From contig CADEFG010000017.1 of NCBI GenBank assembly GCA_902826505.1, positions 1 to 20,288 of the forward strand: a DNA stretch of 20,288 nt. Direction: 5' to 3'. This DNA comes from an uncultured Acidobacteriota bacterium (GTDB lineage: Bacteria > Acidobacteriota > Blastocatellia > Pyrinomonadales > Pyrinomonadaceae). The notes beneath the pieces are model-generated. The model ran no database searches and was not told the DNA's origin. It worked only from the letters and a program-made list of their open reading frames with translations. Each line of letters opens with the position of its first letter. The first letter of the stretch is position 1. Below are positions 1 to 6,174 of the stretch, piece after piece. The position numbers were made by a program, and so were the translations under genes.

Positions 1-354
1 GCCATCAAAAATCGTAAATTTGTTGAAATCGACCCGGATAATTTCAACCAGGTGCTTGCCGGGATGAAACCGCGTGTTGCCTTTTCGGTTGAAAATAAAC
101 TGCAAGACGACGGAAGCAAAGTCGGTGTTGATTTGACATTCAGCAATATCGAAGATTTCGAACCGGATCAAATCGTCCAAAATGTCGAACCGCTTCGCAA
201 ACTCGTCGAAGCGCGTCAGAAACTTTCCGATCTGCGTTCAAAAATGGACGGCAACGAAAAGTTGGAAAATATCCTGAACGATATTATTGGCGACGCTGAC
301 AAACAAAAACAGTTAAGCGATGCACTGGGCATTGAAGGAAAGAAGGAGGAATAA
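1..354 (+). CDS. tssB: TssB (VipA) sheath subunit, C-terminal part only
   Basis: This is the small subunit of the T6SS contractile sheath, which pairs with TssC in the cytoplasm to form the tubular sheath around the Hcp tube. The reading frame is open from the first base, so the true start lies left of the window; 117 codons are visible. Family hallmarks are the stretch reading KFVEIDPDNFNQVLAGMKPR, then the DDGSKVGVDLTF strand and the FEPDQIVQNVEPLRKLVEAR helix, in the usual order of the TssB C-terminal half. It is followed after three bases by tssC, whose ribosome binding site (AAGGAGG) lies inside the last codons of tssB, so the two are very probably co-translated. Family identity is clear; only the missing 5' part is uncertain. 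Confidence 0.96.
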   Translation, partial: AIKNRKFVEIDPDNFNQVLAGMKPRVAFSVENKLQDDGSKVGVDLTFSNIEDFEPDQIVQNVEPLRKLVEARQKLSDLRSKMDGNEKLENILNDIIGDADKQKQLSDALGIEGKKEE

Positions 355-357
355 ATT

Positions 358-1845
358 ATGGCTGAGAAAGCAAAACAACAAGCAGAAGCCCAAGTCGAAG
401 AACAAGTCCAGGAAGTTACGCTTCTTGACCAGATTTTGACCGAAGGCAAAATGGCGCGCGACGATTTTCAAAAAGAACAAGCTAAAGATATGATCGGCGA
501 ATTTGTCAATCAGGTGATGAGCGGCACATTGACCATGTCCAAAAATATGGACGTGGCAATTAACGCCCGAATTGCTGAAATTGACCGTCTGCTTTCGGCG
601 CAGATGAACGAAATTATGCACCACCCGGAGTTTCAAAAACTCGAGGGTTCGTGGCGCGGAATTCATCATCTCGTCAAAAACAGTTTGACCGGCACGATGC
701 TCAAGATTCGCGTTATGAGCGTGACGAAAAAAGAACTTTTGAAAGATTTTGAACGGGCACTCGAATTTGACCAGTCGGCATTGTTCAAAAAAATCTACGA
801 AGAAGAATACGGAACATTCGGCGGTGCGCCTTACGGAGCATTAATCGGCGATTACGAATTCGGCAATCATCCGCAGGATCTGGCACTTCTGGAAAGTCTT
901 TCGCAAGTTGCCGCGGCTGCTCATGCCCCGTTTATCAGTGCCGCTTCGTCGGAAATGTTCGGTTGGGACGAATTTTCGGAGATGACCGAAGTCCGCGACA
1001 TCTCGAAGATCTTCGACCGCACGGAATATGCGAAATGGCGCAGTTTCCGTGAATCGGAAGATTCACGCTACGTCGGATTAACGCTTCCGCACGTTCTGGG
1101 ACGAGTTCCCTACGGAGCGGCGACCAAACCGACCGAAAACTTCAACTTTGAAGAAGATGTTGACGGAACAGATCATAAAAAATATCTGTGGAGCAATGCC
1201 GCTTATGCGATGGGAACGCGTCTGACGGAAGCGTTTTCGATGCATAGTTGGTGCGTGGCGATTCGCGGTGTCGAAGGCGGCGGTCTCGTTGACGGACTTC
1301 CAACCCATACTTTTGAAACCGACGAAGGCGAAGTTGCCATGAAATGTCCGACCGAAGTGGCGATCACTGATCGTCGTGAAAAAGAATTTTCCGATAACGG
1401 ATTTATTCCGCTCGTTCACTGCAAAGGAACGGATTACGCGGCATTTTTCGCCACGCAGTCTGCTAACAAAGCGAAAAAATACGATACTGACTCGGCTAAC
1501 GCCAATGCGCGTTTGTCAACGCAGTTGCAGTATATTTTCGCCGTTTCGCGTTTTGCACATTACTTGAAATCAATGATGCGCGACAAGATCGGAAGTTTCA
1601 TGTCGCGTCAGGAAGCACAAATCTTCCTGAACCGTTGGATTAGCAAATATGTTCTGGAAAATGATGTTGCACCGGCGGCTCAAAAAGCGAAATATCCTTT
1701 GCGCGAAGCACGAGTTGATGTAACGGAAGTTCCGGGCAAACCGGGATGCTACAGGGCAGTCGCTTTCCTTCGTCCGCATTTCCAATTAGACGAGCTTTCA
1801 GTTTCGTTACGATTGGTCGCGGATTTGCCGCCGCCGGCGAAATAA
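358..1845 (+). CDS. tssC: TssC (VipB) large sheath subunit
   Basis: This is the large subunit of the T6SS contractile sheath, 495 residues, the usual family length. It interlocks with TssB and contracts to drive the Hcp tube outward. Diagnostic stretches include HHPEFQKLEGSWRGIHHLV near residue 85, the FGGAPYGALIGDYEF segment near residue 153, the FMSRQEAQIFLNRWI segment near residue 415 and the C-terminal GCYRAVAFLRPHFQLDELSV strand used in sheath interlinking. The start is set by AAGGAGG about seven bases upstream of the ATG, inside the end of tssB. The residues before about 25 are Gln/Glu/Lys-rich and look disordered. Nothing appears truncated. A 191-bp structured gap separates it from hcp, suggesting that hcp levels are controlled separately. 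Confidence 0.97.
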   Translation: MAEKAKQQAEAQVEEQVQEVTLLDQILTEGKMARDDFQKEQAKDMIGEFVNQVMSGTLTMSKNMDVAINARIAEIDRLLSAQMNEIMHHPEFQKLEGSWRGIHHLVKNSLTGTMLKIRVMSVTKKELLKDFERALEFDQSALFKKIYEEEYGTFGGAPYGALIGDYEFGNHPQDLALLESLSQVAAAAHAPFISAASSEMFGWDEFSEMTEVRDISKIFDRTEYAKWRSFRESEDSRYVGLTLPHVLGRVPYGAATKPTENFNFEEDVDGTDHKKYLWSNAAYAMGTRLTEAFSMHSWCVAIRGVEGGGLVDGLPTHTFETDEGEVAMKCPTEVAITDRREKEFSDNGFIPLVHCKGTDYAAFFATQSANKAKKYDTDSANANARLSTQLQYIFAVSRFAHYLKSMMRDKIGSFMSRQEAQIFLNRWISKYVLENDVAPAAQKAKYPLREARVDVTEVPGKPGCYRAVAFLRPHFQLDELSVSLRLVADLPPPAK

Positions 1846-1894
1846 TCGACTTCGTAAAAAAAATTACGATTTTTTTGAAAATTTCGCAAAAGGA

Positions 1895-1952
1895 ATCTTT
1901 CGATGCGTCTTACTTAGGAAGCGAGCAGTAAGACTCGAAAAGTTCGAAAGAT
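1895..1952 (+). promoter_or_regulatory. Nested stem-loop in the tssC-hcp gap
   Basis: Two nested inverted repeats are visible. The outer arms are ATCTTTCGA (1895-1903) and TCGAAAGAT (1944-1952), a perfect 9-bp match. The inner arms are GTCTTAC (1907-1913) and GTAAGAC (1928-1934), a perfect 7-bp match with a 14-nt loop. There is no T-tract directly after it, so it is not a typical intrinsic terminator. It could be an RNA processing or stabilising structure in the hcp leader, or a protein-binding palindrome in DNA. The structure is seen; the role is inferred. Confidence 0.55.
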
Positions 1953-1962
1953 ATTGAGGAAA

Positions 1963-1992
1963 AGGTTGTTTGGCTAATAAGTCAGACAACCT
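1963..1992 (+). promoter_or_regulatory. Second stem-loop in the hcp leader
   Basis: AGGTTGTTTG (1963-1972) pairs with CAGACAACCT (1983-1992) as a 10-bp stem containing one U-G wobble and a 10-nt AT-rich loop. A purine/A-rich stretch and the hcp ribosome binding site AAAGGAG (2018-2024) follow. A stable hairpin just upstream of a highly expressed gene fits a 5' mRNA stabiliser or a weak attenuator followed by an A-rich leader, but the sequence does not show which. Confidence 0.5.
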
Positions 1993-2036
1993 GGAAATTA
2001 AAAAAACAGTTATTTTGAAAGGAGCAAATTAAAATT

Positions 2037-2537
2037 ATGGCAAGTGCTGATTATTACTTAAAGATTGATACTATTGAAGGTGAATCCGACGCGGTCGGTT
2101 TTGAAAAACAAATGCAAATTGAATCCTGGTCGTTTGGCGCGAGCAATTCAGGTTCAGCCGTCCAAGGTACAGGTTTAGGCGTCGGTAAAGTTAGTCTGCA
2201 AGACTTTCATTTTGTCGTCCAAAACGGTAAAGCATCTCCGCAACTCTTCTTAGCATGCGCGAAAGGCAACCACATTCCGCAAGCTATTCTGAGCTGCCGC
2301 AAAACGGGTGGTGACGGGAATCCTTTCACCTATACAAAAGTTACGTTTGGCGACATCGTAATCTCGTCATTCCAAACCGGCGGAAGCAACGGAAGTTCGA
2401 TTATGCCGATGGAACAAATTTCATTCAACTTTACAAACATTACGTTTGAATACTTCCAACAAAAATCGGATGGTTCGGTTGCTTTGACCAACACCACCAG
2501 CTACGACATCAAGAAAGTCGAAGGCACAGGAGCCTAA
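2037..2537 (+). CDS. hcp: Hcp (TssD) tube protein
   Basis: Hcp forms stacked hexameric rings that build the inner tube expelled by the T6SS, and it can carry small effectors in its lumen. The 166-residue length and the Hcp1-family layout fit: an N-terminal DYYLKIDTIEGES strand, then QIESWSFGASNSGS near residue 28, GKVSLQDFHFV near residue 50, and the SPQLFLACAKGNHIPQAILSC helix and strand near residue 67. There is no C-terminal extension, so this is a structural Hcp and not an evolved Hcp with a toxin domain. The ATG follows AAAGGAG at a rather long spacing of 12 bases. Structured leader RNA before it and two strong terminators after it suggest a separate transcription unit, in keeping with the high amount of Hcp needed relative to the baseplate proteins. 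Confidence 0.96.
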   Translation: MASADYYLKIDTIEGESDAVGFEKQMQIESWSFGASNSGSAVQGTGLGVGKVSLQDFHFVVQNGKASPQLFLACAKGNHIPQAILSCRKTGGDGNPFTYTKVTFGDIVISSFQTGGSNGSSIMPMEQISFNFTNITFEYFQQKSDGSVALTNTTSYDIKKVEGTGA

Positions 2538-2554
2538 TTTTCTCGAAGGTCTTC

Positions 2555-2592
2555 AATTGTCCGCCAATGATTTTCGGCGGCGGACAATTTTC
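2555..2592 (+). terminator. Intrinsic terminator 1 after hcp
   Basis: AATTGTCCGCC (2555-2565) and GGCGGACAATT (2579-2589) form a perfect 11-bp GC-rich stem with a 13-nt loop, followed by further T residues. It starts 17 bases after the hcp stop codon, the expected position for a Rho-independent terminator. Confidence 0.82.
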
Positions 2593-2613
2593 AAAGAAAT
2601 CAAAATTTTTAAA

Positions 2614-2650
2614 ATACCGCCACGCGAGTGGCGGTATCTTTTCTCTTTTT
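2614..2650 (+). terminator. Intrinsic terminator 2 between hcp and tssE
   Basis: ATACCGCCAC (2614-2623) and GTGGCGGTAT (2628-2637) form a perfect 10-bp stem closed by a GCGA (GNRA-type) tetraloop and followed by CTTTTCTCTTTTT. This is a textbook intrinsic terminator. It ends within about six bases of the tssE start codon, so tssE translation begins right at the base of the T-tract. Confidence 0.88.
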
Positions 2651-2655
2651 AAATA

Positions 2656-3141
2656 ATGTCACGAATTGATAACGAAATTCGTATAACGCCTTCAATATTG
2701 GACAGACTGCTCGATTTTGAGCCGGATATGTCGCGTGAAGCACCGAAATCTCGGTCAAAATCGCTTCGTGAGCTGAAACTCTCGGTGCGGCGTGATTTAG
2801 AGTGGTTATTAAACTCGCGGTGTTTTCCCGAAGAAATTGACGAGCGTTTAGAAGAAGTAAAAAAATCAGTCGTCGTTTATGGGTTACCCGATATTACGGG
2901 CATCAGCGCGAAAAGCCACATCGAGCAAAAACGGTTGGCAGATGCACTGGAAACGGCAATCAGAATTTTTGAACCGAGATTTTTAAATTTGAAAGTGACG
3001 CTTGAGCCTGTCAACAATATTGATCGAATGTTAAAATTTCGTATCGAAGCGCGTCTGAATGTCGAACCGACACCTGAGCCCATTGCTTTTGATACGGTTC
3101 TTCAACTTGGAAGCGGTGAATTTGAAGTAAAAGAAAAATAA
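2656..3141 (+). CDS. tssE: TssE, gp25-like baseplate protein
   Basis: TssE is the gp25-like T6SS baseplate component that starts sheath polymerisation; it works in a wedge with TssF, TssG and TssK. The 161-residue protein shows the family features: an N-terminal SILDRLLDFEPD segment near residue 13, a basic helix LRELKLSVRRDLEWLLNSR near residue 38, the conserved SVVVYGLPDITGIS near residue 72, an EQKRLADALETAIRIFEPRF helix, and C-terminal strands ending in FDTVLQLGSGEFEV. No Shine-Dalgarno sequence precedes the ATG: the upstream bases are the pyrimidine-rich tail of a terminator. Initiation may therefore be leaderless or SD-independent. tssF follows after 44 AT-rich bases. Confidence 0.93.
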   Translation: MSRIDNEIRITPSILDRLLDFEPDMSREAPKSRSKSLRELKLSVRRDLEWLLNSRCFPEEIDERLEEVKKSVVVYGLPDITGISAKSHIEQKRLADALETAIRIFEPRFLNLKVTLEPVNNIDRMLKFRIEARLNVEPTPEPIAFDTVLQLGSGEFEVKEK

Positions 3142-3185
3142 GAGTTTATTTCGTTTTTTTCCTTTTTATCATTTAAAATAACTCA

Positions 3186-5078
3186 ATGCGCGACGAACTT
3201 TTAGGTTACTACGAACGCGAACTCATTTTTCTGCGCCGAATGGGCGCAGAATTTGCCCGCAAATACCCGAAAATTGCGGCGCGGCTTCTGCTTGATGAAG
3301 AAAAAATCGAAGACCCGCACGTCGAACGAATCATCGAAGCCTTTGCTTTTTTGACGGGAAGAATTTCATTAAAGCTCGACGACGAACTTCCCGAAATCAC
3401 CGAATCTTTTTTAAACGTACTTTACCCGCACTATCTTTCGCCGATTCCTTCGATGGCGATTACGCAATTTTCCTTCGGTTCGCCGAATGATAAATTAACC
3501 GCTGTTCAAAACCTCGACCGTGGTGCAAAACTCCATTCGCGTCCGGTCGATGGTACGCCTTGTCAATTTCGAACCGGCTTTGACGTTCAGCTCGTGCCGA
3601 TGGAGATTCAATCAGCGGCGCTCGAATCAAATGCTCCGAAAGACGGACGCGGAAAATATGCCGACAGCCATATTCGCTTGAGTATGCGTTGTTTCGGCGA
3701 TGCCAACTTGCATGAGTTTAAGGTTGGCAGTACGAACGAGCCGCTTAAATTTCTGCGTTTTTACATCAATGGCGATCCGCAACTGATTTTTCCGCTTTAT
3801 GAGATAATTTTCAATCAAGCGACAAAAGTTGAATTCCGCCCCAAAGAAGCACCGATTGGTAATAAAACCTTAAAAACCCTTTCCAACATTCAGCTAAAAC
3901 TTCCCGATCCCGTAATTTTGCCTGCGGAAGAGGCAATCAAACAAGTCGGATTTTCTGAGGAAGAATCTCTTCTGCCATATACGAAGCGCTCGTTTCAGGG
4001 CTATCGTTTACTAACCGAATATTTTGCCTTTCCGTATAAATTTCTATTTTTCGATATTTATGGCTTTGATCAGGCAATTGCCCAAAAGTTCGGCAGCCAC
4101 TTTGATATTATTATTCATTTAAAAGACGTTACGCCGCCGAAAGCGCCGGTGACAACTGACACCTTTCGGCTTGGCTGCACGCCGATTATTAATCTTTTTT
4201 CGCGTCTCGCTGACCCGATTTACCTTTCTCAGCAAAAATACGAATATCACGTTGTGCCGGATGTTCACCGGCAAACAACAACCGAAGTTTACTCGGTTGA
4301 TGAAGTTATCACGACCGATCCGAAAACGAATACAACTCGCGTCTTTTCACCGTTTTACTCGCTGCGCCACGCATACGGCGAGCAAATGGAAAAGGCTTTT
4401 TGGTATGCTTCGCGGCGTGACTCCCAGCGTGAGGAAGACGAAGGGACGGAAATGTTTGTTTCGCTTGTAGATATGAACTTTAATCCGCGTGTTCCAGCGG
4501 TCGAAGTTCTAAATATCAGAACAACTTGCACAAATCGTGATTTGCCGGCGCGGCTTCCCTTTGGCGGACGCGAAGGTGATTTTGAGGTCGAAGGAAGCGG
4601 TTTGCTTTCAAAGGCGCGATGCTTGACGAAACCGACGGAAACATTGCGACCCGCTCGCCGCCGCGCGTTGCAATGGCGTTTGATTTCGCATCTCAACTTA
4701 AACTATCTATCAATTATCGAAAGCACAAATGGAACGCCCGAAGCCTTACAGGAAATTTTGCATCTTTATAATTTTGACGATTCGTCGGCTACGCGAAAAC
4801 AGATTTTAGGAATTATGGGGATTGAAAGCCGCAAGGTCGTGCGGCGCATCGGCGAGCATATCGGTGCGGGTTTCGTGCGCGGGTTAGAAACAACCTTGAC
4901 AATGGACGAAGAAGAATTCGTCGGCAGCGGAATGTTTTTGTTCGCATGTGTGTTGGAAAGATTTTTCGGGCTTTACGCTTCGCTTAATTCTTTGAATCAG
5001 ACAGTTCTGCGAACAAAACAACGCGAAGAAGATGTAAAAGTTTTTGTTCCGCGAACGGGTGAACAGGTTCTTTTGTAA
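3186..5078 (+). CDS. tssF: TssF baseplate protein
   Basis: TssF is the largest wedge subunit of the T6SS baseplate, working with TssG, TssE and TssK to dock sheath and spike to the membrane complex. The 630-residue length is normal. Diagnostic segments are the N-terminal LLGYYERELIFLRRMGAEFA, then DPHVERIIEAFAFLTGRISLKLDDELPEI near residue 40 and the LNVLYPHYLSPIPSMAI motif near residue 76; further on come a YRLLTEYFAFPYKFLFFD segment near residue 273 and, near the C-terminus, FVRGLETTLTMDEEEFVGSGMFLF. The ATG lacks a recognisable ribosome binding site; the preceding bases are T-rich and then read TAAAATAACTCA. A gap of 51 bases separates it from tssG. No truncation is visible. Confidence 0.95.
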   Translation: MRDELLGYYERELIFLRRMGAEFARKYPKIAARLLLDEEKIEDPHVERIIEAFAFLTGRISLKLDDELPEITESFLNVLYPHYLSPIPSMAITQFSFGSPNDKLTAVQNLDRGAKLHSRPVDGTPCQFRTGFDVQLVPMEIQSAALESNAPKDGRGKYADSHIRLSMRCFGDANLHEFKVGSTNEPLKFLRFYINGDPQLIFPLYEIIFNQATKVEFRPKEAPIGNKTLKTLSNIQLKLPDPVILPAEEAIKQVGFSEEESLLPYTKRSFQGYRLLTEYFAFPYKFLFFDIYGFDQAIAQKFGSHFDIIIHLKDVTPPKAPVTTDTFRLGCTPIINLFSRLADPIYLSQQKYEYHVVPDVHRQTTTEVYSVDEVITTDPKTNTTRVFSPFYSLRHAYGEQMEKAFWYASRRDSQREEDEGTEMFVSLVDMNFNPRVPAVEVLNIRTTCTNRDLPARLPFGGREGDFEVEGSGLLSKARCLTKPTETLRPARRRALQWRLISHLNLNYLSIIESTNGTPEALQEILHLYNFDDSSATRKQILGIMGIESRKVVRRIGEHIGAGFVRGLETTLTMDEEEFVGSGMFLFACVLERFFGLYASLNSLNQTVLRTKQREEDVKVFVPRTGEQVLL

Positions 5079-5129
5079 ATAAAAAAGTAATTTTGATAGT
5101 TGCCGATTCGTCCTTTTCAATTTTGAGTT

Positions 5130-6140
5130 ATGACGAAAAAACCTTTAAATCAGGAGCTTGCCGACGAGCCTTATCGGTTTGAATTTTTTCAAGCCGTGCG
5201 ACTGCTCGAAAAAGTTTATCCCGAACGCAAAGCCCTCGGGCGCGAAGCCTTACCGCATGAAGAAATCGTCCGTTTTCGCTCACGGATGAGTTTAAATTTC
5301 CCTGCCAGCCAAATTCATGAGATCAAAGATTCATTTGACGAATTTACCGAAGAGCAAAAACTGGAAATGTTTATCAATTTCATGGGAATGGTCGGTGTTT
5401 CAGGCGTTATGCCGATTCATTATACTGAACTCATCATGGAACGCATCCGCTATCGTGACACGGCGATGTGGATGTTTTTGGACATTTTCACGCATCGTTC
5501 TGTCTCAATGTTTTTCCGCGCCTGGGAAAAATACCGCTTTCCAATCGGTTATGAGAGAGGACAAGACGATTTCACCGCGTTTCTTTTCGATTTTGCGGGA
5601 CTCGGAACGAAAGGCTTGCACGGAAAAATGGATTTGGACGACGAATCGCTTTTGCCATACAGCGGTCTGATCGCTCAAAAGCCACATTCGGCAACCGCCT
5701 TGGGAAATATTCTGAGCGATTACTTCCGGGTTAAGGCAAAAATCCTGCAATTTTTCGGTCAATGGTTGGATTTAGACAGCGCAAGCATTACAAAACTCGG
5801 TCAGGCAAACAGCGGGCTCGGAAAAACTGCGATTATCGGAAACCGTGTCTGGGAACAGCAATCAAAGTTTCGGATAGTTTTCGGCGCATTGACATTCAAC
5901 GAATTTCAAGCCTTTTTGCCAAGCGGAAGCGGCTATAAACCGATGAAATCAATCGTCCGGTTTATGAACGGTCTGGAATTCGACTTTGATATCCAGCTTA
6001 TTTTACACGCCAAACAGGTTCCCGGCACGATTCTGACGACCCGCGCCAAACGCCGACCGATGCTCGGTTGGACTTCGTTTTTGAAAACAAAACCGTTTAT
6101 GCAAGATGACGATCAAGTCGTCTTGAAAATAGATAATTAA
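5130..6140 (+). CDS. tssG: TssG baseplate protein
   Basis: TssG completes the TssE-TssF-TssG wedge of the T6SS baseplate and clamps TssF. The protein has 336 residues, as usual. Family features are the opening PYRFEFFQAVRLLEKVYP near residue 15, the RFRSRMSLNFPASQIHEI segment near residue 48, FMGMVGVSGVMPIHYTELIM near residue 87, the YRDTAMWMFLDIFTHRSVSMFFRAW helix near residue 110, and the later ILSDYFRVKAKILQFFGQW segment. The start codon has no clear Shine-Dalgarno sequence, a feature shared with tssE and tssF but not with the other T6SS genes here. It is followed after 34 bases by clpV, which does have a strong ribosome binding site. Confidence 0.94.
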   Translation: MTKKPLNQELADEPYRFEFFQAVRLLEKVYPERKALGREALPHEEIVRFRSRMSLNFPASQIHEIKDSFDEFTEEQKLEMFINFMGMVGVSGVMPIHYTELIMERIRYRDTAMWMFLDIFTHRSVSMFFRAWEKYRFPIGYERGQDDFTAFLFDFAGLGTKGLHGKMDLDDESLLPYSGLIAQKPHSATALGNILSDYFRVKAKILQFFGQWLDLDSASITKLGQANSGLGKTAIIGNRVWEQQSKFRIVFGALTFNEFQAFLPSGSGYKPMKSIVRFMNGLEFDFDIQLILHAKQVPGTILTTRAKRRPMLGWTSFLKTKPFMQDDDQVVLKIDN

Positions 6141-6174
6141 AACCGTTTCAGATGTTTAAGGAGAAAGAATAAAA

